Shown here in pieces: positions 20,926 through 28,148 of a stretch of 64,000 nt of DNA. Made by a program: the position numbers and the translations under genes. Within the stretch, counting starts at the first letter, position 1; each line of letters begins with the position of its first letter. The notes under the pieces were generated by a model. It saw nothing but the letters and a program-made list of their open reading frames with translations, was not told the DNA's origin and searched no databases. Origin of the DNA: Thermobifida cellulosilytica TB100 (lineage in GTDB: Bacteria > Actinomycetota > Actinomycetes > Streptosporangiales > Streptosporangiaceae); NCBI RefSeq assembly GCF_001517975.1, contig NZ_KQ950184.1, positions 187,934-251,933 of the forward strand, read 5' to 3'.

Positions 20926-21449
20926 CCAGGCGCCGCGGACGCACCGGCGGACGGGTCCCGGCCATCCACCTGGCGGGCTGGCTCTTCGCCGACCTGCTCC
21001 TGGTGCTGTTCCTCGTCTCGCTCAGCGCACAGCACGCCCCCGAGGCCCCCGAACCCCCGCCGCCGCCCCCGCCGAAACTGCTGAGCCCCGAATCCTGCGA
21101 GTTCACCGTCCGGCTGGGCAACGGGTTCACCGCGGACCGGGACCGGGTCGTCTCCGAGCTGGAACGCATCCTGTCCGCCCCGAAGGACAGCGACTTCAAC
21201 ACCGACGACGGCCACGGCGCACCCAGCGACAAGTGCCGCGAGCACCTGGCCGAGCAGCGGGACGTCGGCTTCGTCATCGCCTTCGGCAGTGGCAGCAACC
21301 AGCAGATAGGGGCGGCCAAGGAGTTCGCCGCCGACGTCGCCGAGATCGCGATCGAGGAGATCCCCCAGTTCAAGGACGCCAAGTACCGCGAGCTGTGGAC
21401 CGGCGGCAGCCCCGGGTCGGTCGAGCTCTCCGTGTTCTTCCTGGAGTGA
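20916..21449 (+). CDS. single-helix membrane protein with intramembrane Asp (MotB/ExbD-like)
   Basis: 177 aa, GTG 20916, overlapping the previous gene by 10 bp, with GAGGAGG upstream. A basic cytoplasmic start precedes one membrane helix (about 18-38, WLFADLLLVLFLVSL) with Asp26 near its start, the position and context of the ion-binding Asp of MotB/ExbD-type stator subunits. A Pro-rich linker (PEPPPPPPPK) leads to a roughly 120-residue outside domain. Its pattern (VGFVIAFGSGSNQQIGAAKEFA...YRELWTGGSPGSVELSVFFLE) is loosely OmpA-like. Last gene of the operon; its stop lies inside a long palindrome. Confidence 0.6.
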   Translation: MVLTRRRGRTGGRVPAIHLAGWLFADLLLVLFLVSLSAQHAPEAPEPPPPPPPKLLSPESCEFTVRLGNGFTADRDRVVSELERILSAPKDSDFNTDDGHGAPSDKCREHLAEQRDVGFVIAFGSGSNQQIGAAKEFAADVAEIAIEEIPQFKDAKYRELWTGGSPGSVELSVFFLE

Positions 21450-21484
21450 GGTGGTCCGCCGCGCGCGGCGGACCACCTCACTCC
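21443..21484. terminator. 42-bp perfect palindrome, bidirectional terminator
   Basis: Bases 21443-21463 and 21464-21484 are exact reverse complements (half-site begins GGAGTGAGGTGGTCC), with no loop. It contains the TGA of the plus-strand gene (21447-21449) and the TGA of the minus-strand kinase gene (21478-21480). It can form a 19-20 bp hairpin in either RNA. Confidence 0.75.
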
Positions 21485-23136
21485 CGCCCGGCGGCCTCGG
21501 CGAACCGCCGGGCCGTGTCCGCGGCGACCGAGGCGATGACCACCCAGGCCAGCCCGCGGGCCGTGTCGGGGTCGGCGCGCACCACCGCCTCCTGCTGGCT
21601 GGTCCACCAGCGGGTGGGACAGCGCAGCGCCAGCACCGCCGCGCGGTGCCGGTCGAGTTCGGCGCTGCGCCGCCGCACCAGCAGCGCCGTCGCGTACACC
21701 CGGTCGGTCAGTTCCCGGTCCGGGGGCAGCAGGATCTGCGGGTGCCCCAGCGTGTCGTGCTCGGCCCAGATCTGGTGGCGCAGTTCGCGCAGCGGCTCCC
21801 TGGTGCGGTCCACGACCTCGGCGACCTGGGAGCGGAGCCGCCGCAGCACCCGGCAGCCCCGCCCGAGGTGCTTGCCCACGCACAGGCCGTGCCGGCAGAC
21901 GTGCCGGGCCGCGTACCTCTCGACGATCACGCTGCGCTCCCCGAGGAGGCGGCGCAGCAGGGCCTGCTCCTGCGCCCCGCCGGAGGCCAGCGCCACCAGC
22001 CCGTCCTCGTCCACGGGGTGGCCCCGGTAGCGGGGCCGCTCGTGCGGGGCGAGCCGCAGGGCGATCTCCGCGAGGGCCTCCTCCAGCTCGGACAGCTCCA
22101 GGTACTCCTCCTCTGCGACCCGGCGCACCAGGTCGCGCAGGCCGCGGTCGGTGAGCCCGAGGCGCCGCGCCTCGCCGAGGAGGCGCTCCCGGTTGCGGCG
22201 CAGCCAGGGCACCGGGTTGCCGTGGTGCTGCTGCATCTCCAGGACCAGCAGGGTCGCCGCGTCTCCCGCTTTCCGGGAGGGGCGGTCCCGGGGCGCGGCG
22301 GCAGACCGGGGGGAGCCGAGCGCGTCGAGCTCCTTCAGCAACTGCTCCGCGGTGGGGCGCTTCTTGGGATCCTTGTCCATCGCCCGCACCGCCAGGTCCG
22401 CCAGCGGCCCGCGCAGGCCGTGCAGCTCGGGCGGGGAGTGCAGCACCCGGTTCATGACCTCCTCGGGTGAGGAGGCGGTGAACGGCAGCCGTCCGGTCGC
22501 GGCGAACACCACCACGCAGCCCCAGGCGAAGACGTCCGAGGGCGGTTCGGACACGCCCCGGTACCGTTCCGGGCTCATCGTGCCCGCCGTGCCGATCGGC
22601 GGCGCCCCGGTCCCGGTGAGCCCTTGGGCGTCCGCCGCCCGCGCGATGCCGAAGTCCAGCACGACCGGTGTGCCGTCGGGGCGGACCATGACGTTGGAGG
22701 GCTTGAGGTCGCGGTGGACGACACCGGCCCGGTGGATGGCGCACAGTGCGGCGGCCACCCCCCGGGCCAGCAGGAGCAGGCGCCGACCGGACAGCTTCCC
22801 GCACCGCTGCAGGGTGCGTCCCGGCACGTAGTCGGTGACCAGCCAGGGGTGCCCGTCGGAGACGCCGGAGTCCAGCAGCGGGACCACGTGCTCGCTGCGC
22901 AGCCGCTGCAGCGCCCGGACCTCCTCCTGGAAGCGCCGGTGCCGGTGGTCGACGTCCGGGGGCATCCCGGAGCGCATGAGCTTCACCGCCACGGGGCGCC
23001 CCCGGGAGTCCAGGGCGGCGTAGACGACGCCCATGCCCCCCGTGCCCAGGCGGCCGACCAGCCGGTAGCCGGGAATGCGGACGGCGTGGTCGCCGGGGCG
23101 CAGGGGGGACAGGTCGGGCGGAAAACCGTGGGGCAT
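21478..23136 (-). CDS. Ser/Thr protein kinase with unique C-terminal domain
   Basis: 552 aa, start ATG 23136 (AGGAAC upstream). Residues about 24-285 form a complete kinase: GTGGMGVVYAA loop, K52 in VAVKLM, HRDLKPSN (D143), DFG (D161), MSPERY and SDVFAWGCVVVFAATG. It should be active. There is no membrane helix. The roughly 260-residue C-terminal part is helical, with a Cys-containing segment (ARHVCRHGLCVGKHLGRGC) and a final TRWWTSQQEAVV...ARGLAWVVIASVAAD; I do not recognise this domain. It is convergent with the GTPase operon, sharing the terminator palindrome, and lies 113 bp downstream of a second kinase gene. Confidence 0.88.
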   Translation of the reverse strand: MPHGFPPDLSPLRPGDHAVRIPGYRLVGRLGTGGMGVVYAALDSRGRPVAVKLMRSGMPPDVDHRHRRFQEEVRALQRLRSEHVVPLLDSGVSDGHPWLVTDYVPGRTLQRCGKLSGRRLLLLARGVAAALCAIHRAGVVHRDLKPSNVMVRPDGTPVVLDFGIARAADAQGLTGTGAPPIGTAGTMSPERYRGVSEPPSDVFAWGCVVVFAATGRLPFTASSPEEVMNRVLHSPPELHGLRGPLADLAVRAMDKDPKKRPTAEQLLKELDALGSPRSAAAPRDRPSRKAGDAATLLVLEMQQHHGNPVPWLRRNRERLLGEARRLGLTDRGLRDLVRRVAEEEYLELSELEEALAEIALRLAPHERPRYRGHPVDEDGLVALASGGAQEQALLRRLLGERSVIVERYAARHVCRHGLCVGKHLGRGCRVLRRLRSQVAEVVDRTREPLRELRHQIWAEHDTLGHPQILLPPDRELTDRVYATALLVRRRSAELDRHRAAVLALRCPTRWWTSQQEAVVRADPDTARGLAWVVIASVAADTARRFAEAAGRE

Positions 23137-23249
23137 GGGCGTTCCTGGTTCCGGGGGGATGCTCCGTCGTCGATTATCGACTCTCGGACCGCTCCGTACT
23201 GCGGTTTCCCCGAAACCGGAAGGGGGCGCGACCGGCGCGCCCCCCACAC

Positions 23250-25136
23250 TCAGCCCGCGGGCGGGTACAACTCCGTGACCGCCGTGATCACGGGCAGGCC
23301 GGTCTCGGGGTCGCGGTCGCCGAAGGTCACCTCGGCGATGACCACGTCTCCCCAGCTCAGGTAGTTGGCCAGGTCGCGTCCGGTGACCTTGTAGGTGCCC
23401 CGCCCGTCCTCGTCGACGAACACCTGGTCGGGGTTGAGACAGAAGTGCGCGCACATCACCTCGGCGTCGCTGGAGATCAGTGCCTCCAGCGGCTGGTCCG
23501 CCCCCTCGACCGGGGTCCACCGCTCGCTCCAGTCCTGCGGGGTGAGCTCGCTGCCGTTCTGCCCGGCGAACGCGTCGTCGCCGGACGCGGGCTCCACCGG
23601 GGTGTAGGGCCACGGCCCGGACAGCAGGTTGACCTCGCTGGAGCTGTCGAGGCGCACCACGAGGGTGCCGGAGTCCCACTCGGGCGGCGGGGCGGCCTCC
23701 GGGGTCTCCTCGCCTCCGGACGCGGGCTGCGCGGAGTTCTGCTGGGGGGCGGGGGAGTCGCCGCCGAGCAGGGAGACTGCTCCCCAGACGACACCGCCCA
23801 CCAGGAGCAGGGCCGCGGCGCCGCCGCCCGCCAGCAGCAGGAGCCGCTTGTTCGACCCGCCCGAGCCCGACGGTCCGCCGGAGGACTGCGCGGGAACCGC
23901 GGCGGGTTTTTCGACCGGGGCGGGGGGCGCTTCGGCGACGGCGGTGGACGTCGCGAAGGTGGCGGTGGTCGAGGCCGCTTCGGCAGAGGCCGCGGCAGGC
24001 TTCTCGGCCGCAGCGGCGGGTTTTTCGGTCGGCACGGCACCGGCGTCCGAGCCGGAGGACCCCGCGCCCTGTGCCTTGGCCGGAGCGGCCTCCGGAGCCG
24101 TCTGTTGCAGCGACGAGAGCACCGGCACGGGCATGGTGAGGGACGACAGCCGTCCGCCCTTCTTGCCCTTGGGACGGCCGCCCACGTGGACCACCCGCGG
24201 CAGCAGCGCCGGTTCCACGATGCCCTGCCACTCCCGGTGCAGCACCCGGGTGACCCCGGAGCCCCGGCCGGCGTCGCTGCCGACCGACCCCAGACCGGTC
24301 TCCCACAGTTCGATGGAGGAGCGCACCAGGCTGCGCACGTCGGGCCGCTCCCCGGGGTCGGCTGCCAGCGCCGACTCCAGCAGCGGGCGGATCTCGTCGG
24401 CGACACCGTCGAGATCGGGCTGCTGCTCGCCGATCCGCCCGGCGACCTCCTCGGGGGTCCCGGTGCCGAACGGCGGACGCCCGGTCCCGGCGAAGGCGAG
24501 GACGGCGCCCCAGGAGAACACGTCGGAGGCCGGGGTGGGGGCCTCGCCGCGCAGCCGCTCCGGGCTCAGCCACGGGGCCGACCCGGGCGGCACCGCCGTC
24601 TCCCCGGACAGGGCGCAGTCCAGGATGCGCGGCCCCTGGGAGCTCAGCAGCACGCTGCCGGGCTTGAGGTCGCCGTGCACCAGGTCCAGGGAGTGCAGCG
24701 CCGACAGCCCCTCGCCCAGCCCGGCGGCCAGGGCGGTGAGCCGCCCCAGGGTCATGGGGCCGCGCTGCCTGGTGTACTGCTCCAGCGGGGTTCCGGGAGC
24801 GTAGCGCGTCGCCAGCCACGCGGGCGTGCTGCGGACGTCGAACGCCACGGGCGGCACGTAGCAGCGCCCGTCCACGGCACCCAGGACACGCAGTCGCTGC
24901 TCCAGCCGGGCGCGAGCGGCCTCGTCCGGGACGAGGGCGGGCGGAACGACCTTGACCGCCAGCAGTACGTCCGGTTCGACGTCCGGATGCACCGCGGCGT
25001 AGACACTGCCCGCACCCGTCGAACCGAGCCGACCCACCAGCACGTACGGGCCGATGGAGCTGGGATCCTCCGGCGTGGTGGGGGCCAGGTCAGGGGGGAC
25101 CAGAACGGAAACCGTTCGTTCGGAACGTCGACTCAT
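23250..25136 (-). CDS. membrane Ser/Thr kinase with altered DFG and extracytoplasmic domain
   Basis: 628 aa, ATG 25136. The kinase domain (about 30-275) has GSTGAGSVYAA, K62 in LAVKVV, HGDLKPGS (D156 kept; R replaced by G) and LDCA in place of DFG (D173 kept). SPERLRG and SDVFSWGAVLAF follow. Catalytic and metal Asp are therefore kept, but the DFG Phe and Gly are lost, so activity is uncertain. An Ala/Pro/Ser/Glu-rich linker (about 335-430) precedes one membrane helix (432-457). The outside domain of about 170 residues ends YKVTGRDLANYLSWGDVVIAEVTFGDRD and has two close Cys (MCAHFCLN). Domain of unknown type, possibly ligand-sensing. Confidence 0.85.
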   Translation of the reverse strand: MSRRSERTVSVLVPPDLAPTTPEDPSSIGPYVLVGRLGSTGAGSVYAAVHPDVEPDVLLAVKVVPPALVPDEAARARLEQRLRVLGAVDGRCYVPPVAFDVRSTPAWLATRYAPGTPLEQYTRQRGPMTLGRLTALAAGLGEGLSALHSLDLVHGDLKPGSVLLSSQGPRILDCALSGETAVPPGSAPWLSPERLRGEAPTPASDVFSWGAVLAFAGTGRPPFGTGTPEEVAGRIGEQQPDLDGVADEIRPLLESALAADPGERPDVRSLVRSSIELWETGLGSVGSDAGRGSGVTRVLHREWQGIVEPALLPRVVHVGGRPKGKKGGRLSSLTMPVPVLSSLQQTAPEAAPAKAQGAGSSGSDAGAVPTEKPAAAAEKPAAASAEAASTTATFATSTAVAEAPPAPVEKPAAVPAQSSGGPSGSGGSNKRLLLLAGGGAAALLLVGGVVWGAVSLLGGDSPAPQQNSAQPASGGEETPEAAPPPEWDSGTLVVRLDSSSEVNLLSGPWPYTPVEPASGDDAFAGQNGSELTPQDWSERWTPVEGADQPLEALISSDAEVMCAHFCLNPDQVFVDEDGRGTYKVTGRDLANYLSWGDVVIAEVTFGDRDPETGLPVITAVTELYPPAG

Positions 25137-25639
25137 CGTGGTCCTGTCTCAAAAAATTCGAGGTGGAGTGCTGGAACGCGCAGTAGTGGGAAACGCGCAG
25201 TGGTCGGCAGTAGTAGCCGGTCGGTAGTTGTCGCCATTATCGGGAGAACTCGGTCATCTTGTCAGACCGAGACGCTTCTATCCTCTTCCCTGTCGCCCTC
25301 CGATCGAATGCGCCACTCCGTGTTGCCAAATCTCTACGTAAAGTGTCTGTCCTGTGAGATTGGTGCGTGAATCGGGGAAAGGTCCGGACTGCGGGGCCGC
25401 CCCGGCGGCGGGGTGACCGGCCACAGCGGGCGGACCGGACCGGGGAAACGGCGGGAAAGCGCCGCCGGAGGTCCCGTGGGGAACAGGAGAACCGCGATAG
25501 TGTCAGACCCAATCCGGTTCTTCCTGAGGTGGCGGCCCGACCCCCTGGGCAGCCCGGCCGCCGATCGAAGGCCGTCCTGCGCCGACCTCCGCGTCGGCTG
25601 CCCGAAACTCCAATGATCCCAAGTGTTAGCGGAGTCCGC
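25137..25639. other. divergent intergenic region between kinase and DUF948 genes
   Basis: 503 bp without a supported coding frame. It contains two near-identical copies of AACGCGCAGTnGT (25175-25187 and 25192-25204) and an AT-rich stretch (25230-25370) that probably holds promoters for both directions. Confidence 0.45.
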
Positions 25640-26032
25640 ATGCTCACCGGAGGAGAACTCGCGGCCCTGGTCGCGGCCGTGGCCTGGGCCGTGGTGGCCG
25701 TGTTCCTGTGCATCGCCCTCATCAAGCTCATCCGCCTGCTGACCGAGGCGACCAGCGCCGTGGCCGAGCTCCGGGCGCGCACCACCCCCCTGCTCGACGA
25801 CCTCGCGACCACGGTCGAACGGGCCAACAGCTCGCTCGACCGGGTCGAGGAGATCACCGCCAACCTCGCCAGCAGCAGCGAGGACGTCTCCACGGTCACC
25901 GCGCTCACCCGTTCCGCGGTGACCGGCCCCCTCGTCAAGGTGGCGTCGCTGTCCTACGGGGTGCGCCAGGTCCTGGGACGGCGCAAGACCCTGGCGCTGA
26001 TCCGCACCCGGCGCCGGAAGGAGCGCGTGTGA
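25640..26032 (+). CDS. DUF948 membrane protein
   Basis: 130 aa. One N-terminal membrane helix (GGELAALVAAVAWAVVAVFLCIALI) is followed by a helical part with LLDDLATTVERANSSLDRVEEITANLAS, the DUF948 pattern, and a basic tail. Start ATG 25640 with GGAG five bases upstream; the longer frame upstream has no family match. In actinobacteria this gene and the next normally precede alaS. Here alaS is 10 kb away. The next gene overlaps by GTGA. The molecular function of the family is not known. Confidence 0.85.
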   Translation: MLTGGELAALVAAVAWAVVAVFLCIALIKLIRLLTEATSAVAELRARTTPLLDDLATTVERANSSLDRVEEITANLASSSEDVSTVTALTRSAVTGPLVKVASLSYGVRQVLGRRKTLALIRTRRRKERV

Positions 26033-26277
26033 TCGGCAGGGCCTTCTACTTCGTGGCCGGGGCGCTGGTCGGCGGCTACGCGGTCTACCGCGCCACCCGC
26101 GCCGCCCGGGCCTGGTCCCCCGGCGGCATCGCCGACCGCGTCGAGAAGCGGGTCTCCTCCTACCGCGAGGCGCTGCGCGAGCTCAACGAGGACGTCGCCG
26201 CGGCCGTGCGCGCCCACGAGGAGGAACTGCTGCGCCGCTACGCCGCCGACCCGTACCCGGAACTGCCCCGGCGTTGA
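26029..26277 (+). CDS. DUF6167-like small membrane protein
   Basis: 82 aa. GTG 26029 overlaps the previous stop, with AAGGAG upstream. One membrane helix (RAFYFVAGALVGGYAVYRATRAA), then a basic and helical tail (VEKRVSSYREALRELNEDVAAAVRAHEEELLRRY). The same pair of small membrane genes stands next to alaS in many actinomycetes. Function unknown. Confidence 0.8.
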   Translation: MIGRAFYFVAGALVGGYAVYRATRAARAWSPGGIADRVEKRVSSYREALRELNEDVAAAVRAHEEELLRRYAADPYPELPRR

Positions 26278-26278
26278 C

Positions 26279-26328
26279 CTTGACGGGAAGGGGCGCCTCC
26301 CCGCGCGAAGCAGCCCTCTCCCGTCAAG
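26279..26328. terminator. terminator after DUF6167-like gene
   Basis: CTTGACGGGA (26279-26288) pairs exactly with TCCCGTCAAG (26319-26328) just past the stop. The convergent small gene ends at 26356, so it may serve both. Confidence 0.6.
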
Positions 26329-26355
26329 ATCGTCAAAGGGATCGGGGGCGAGCCC

Positions 26356-26715
26356 TCAGCCCTGTGGGGGCGCGCCGTTGAGGATGCCGGTGATGGTGGC
26401 GGCGAGCCGGACGGCGGGGGTGTTCTCGGGGATCTCGTCGCCCGCGTCCAGGGACCACTCGGCGCTGCGGTCCTCGCGCATGTCGAGCTCCACGGTGTAG
26501 CCGGTGCGGGGGTGGCAGACCCGCAGCGAGGCCGGGTCCTCGGCGGAGTGGTGCACGGTCAGACCGGCCGCCTCCAGCAGGGCGGCCACGGTGGCGGTGT
26601 AGCGCTCGAACTGCTCCTCGCAGAGCAGCCGCGGGGTCTCGGTGTCGATGGAGGTGTCGACCTCCTGCCACGCCTGGGAGACAATCGGCGTGGGGAGTGC
26701 GTGGACATCGGTCAT
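26356..26715 (-). CDS. hypothetical 119-aa protein
   Basis: Start ATG 26715 with GGAGGAG upstream. Begins TDVHALPTPIVSQAWQEVD. A helical middle (CEEQFERYTATVAALLEAAG) precedes a beta-rich segment (LTVHHSAEDPASLRVCHPRTGYTVELDM) and ends ILNGAPPQG. No signal peptide or membrane helix. I do not recognise the family. It is divergent from the DUF5753 regulator gene with an AT-rich gap between, and marks the left edge of the accessory region, so it may be functionally linked to that regulator (inference). Confidence 0.7.
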   Translation of the reverse strand: MTDVHALPTPIVSQAWQEVDTSIDTETPRLLCEEQFERYTATVAALLEAAGLTVHHSAEDPASLRVCHPRTGYTVELDMREDRSAEWSLDAGDEIPENTPAVRLAATITGILNGAPPQG

Positions 26716-26885
26716 GCGGTGTTCTCCTCCCTGCGGCACCGCCCGGAGTGGTTGAGGGTTCCAAGCTCAAGAATCACTTCGGGCGGTGTTCTATTTGTCT
26801 GTTTTGCGGGCCTCTGGCCTGCGCTAAGTAATTCTTCGTGAGCTCTCCTTCACGTACTGCTAGAGTGATCCACGGGCAAGGGTAA

Positions 26886-26909
26886 GTCAAGTTTTAGGTC
26901 AAATTTTCC
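26886..26909 (+). repeat. tandem 12-bp direct repeat upstream of regulator
   Basis: GTCAAGTTTTAG and GTCAAATTTTCC stand head to tail, about 23 bp before the regulator start, in AT-rich DNA. This could be an operator for the helix-turn-helix protein it precedes. Confidence 0.4.
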
Positions 26910-26932
26910 AAACTTCTCTCAAGGGGTAGCGG

Positions 26933-27784
26933 ATGTCCAAACGGCGGCCGACGCTGCGGGCGCAGTGGCTGGGCAAGATGCTCAAGGAACTTCGGGAACA
27001 GAACGGGCTCAAGCTGACCGACAGTGCCGAGTACCTCCAGCGCAGCTTCTCCGCGATCAGCAAGTTCGAGTCCGGGGCACTGCCCATCCGGGAACCGGAG
27101 GTGCGCGCCCTGATGGACCTCTACGGAGTGGAGGGGGAGCGCCAGCGCGCCGCGCTGATCCAGTTGTCCCGCGAGGTCAGCAAGACCGGCTGGTGGGAGA
27201 AGTACTCCGACGACATCACCGACTGGTTCGTCGACTACGTGTGGTTGGAGAGCCGGGCCAGGCATATCCGCGCCTACGAGGTGACACCGGTCAACGGGCT
27301 GTTGCAGACGAGGGAGTATGCGGAAGCATGGATGCGTGCGGTGAATCCCCATGACTCCGCTGCTCAGATCGAGCGGGGCGTCGAGTTGAGAATGGCACGC
27401 CAGAAGATTCTGCGTGGTGAGAAGGCGGTCGAGTTGGAGGTTCTCCTGGACGAGGCAGCTTTGCGCAGGATCGTTGGTGGCCGGGACGTGATGAGAGAGC
27501 AACTCCAACACCTGCTGGTCTGTGGGAAACAGTCCAACATCGAGATTCGAGTCCTTCCTTATTCGGCTGGAGCCCACGCAAGTCCGGACGGAGGTTTCAC
27601 CCTGCTCCACTTGGAAGACCCGTTCCCCTTGGTCGCCTACACCGTGGGAGTCGCTGGAGGGGTTTACTTGGAATCACACGAAGCAGAGAGAGTCGACGTC
27701 CTGTACAACCGTCTTCGAGAGAGCAGTCTGAGTCCAGAGGAGTCGGCCAAGTTGATCGTGGAACTCCAGAAGGAGATGAGATGA
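26933..27784 (+). CDS. helix-turn-helix regulator with DUF5753 domain
   Basis: 283 aa, ATG 26933 with AAGGGG upstream. N-terminal XRE-type HTH (about 15-70, LGKMLKELREQNGLKLTDSAEYLQRS... ISKFESG). Then the DUF5753 domain: W-E-K-YSDDITDWFVDYVWLESRARHIRAYEV, VNGLLQTREYAEAWMRA, and the C-terminal LESHEAERVDVLYNRLRESSLS. This type is very common in actinomycetes and is nearly always paired with a DUF397 gene, as here (ATGA overlap). It probably controls local genes; the target is not known. Codon use is slightly less GC-biased than in housekeeping neighbours. Confidence 0.9.
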   Translation: MSKRRPTLRAQWLGKMLKELREQNGLKLTDSAEYLQRSFSAISKFESGALPIREPEVRALMDLYGVEGERQRAALIQLSREVSKTGWWEKYSDDITDWFVDYVWLESRARHIRAYEVTPVNGLLQTREYAEAWMRAVNPHDSAAQIERGVELRMARQKILRGEKAVELEVLLDEAALRRIVGGRDVMREQLQHLLVCGKQSNIEIRVLPYSAGAHASPDGGFTLLHLEDPFPLVAYTVGVAGGVYLESHEAERVDVLYNRLRESSLSPEESAKLIVELQKEMR

Positions 27785-28044
27785 ACCAGGACGACACTTT
27801 GGTTCTCGACTGGAGAATCAGCAGCTACAGTCCAAGCGGCGGCAAGAGCTGCGTCGAAGTTGGCTGGCACATCAGCAGCTACAGCGCCAACGGCGGTGGC
27901 AGGTGCGTCGAAGCGGGTCCTCTCCTCGACACCCCCGCCCGGGTCGCGGTCCGCGACTCCACGCAGCGCGGTCTCGGGTTCCTCACCTTCCCCGCCGCCG
28001 AGTGGCACGCCTTCCTCCGCGCGGCCACGAGCGGCGCGCTGTAG
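27781..28044 (+). CDS. DUF397 protein with duplicated N-terminal motif
   Basis: 87 aa, ATG 27781 overlapping the regulator stop. DUF397 proteins carry one WRKSSYSxxGxxCVEVA motif and a C-terminal VAVRDS...LTFPAAEWxAFL. Here the first motif occurs twice in tandem (WRISSYSPSGGKSCVEVG and WHISSYSANGGGRCVEAG), encoded by two 54-bp units at 27811-27864 and 27865-27918. The rest is normal. Partner of the upstream DUF5753 regulator. Confidence 0.88.
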   Translation: MNQDDTLVLDWRISSYSPSGGKSCVEVGWHISSYSANGGGRCVEAGPLLDTPARVAVRDSTQRGLGFLTFPAAEWHAFLRAATSGAL

Positions 28045-28148
28045 GGCACTCGGCGTTCCGACCGAAGCGGGCATGCGCCGCTCCACTCCTCCGGGCGGGA
28101 CTCTCCCGCACCGCTTTCTCGCCCCAGCAGACGGAGTCAAGGCTCCGG

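Noticed and set aside
23640..24130. Repeat-like GC-rich tract in the membrane kinase gene, considered as a tandem repeat or CRISPR-like array
   Set aside because: It encodes a Pro/Ala/Glu linker with irregular units; no regular repeat-spacer structure.
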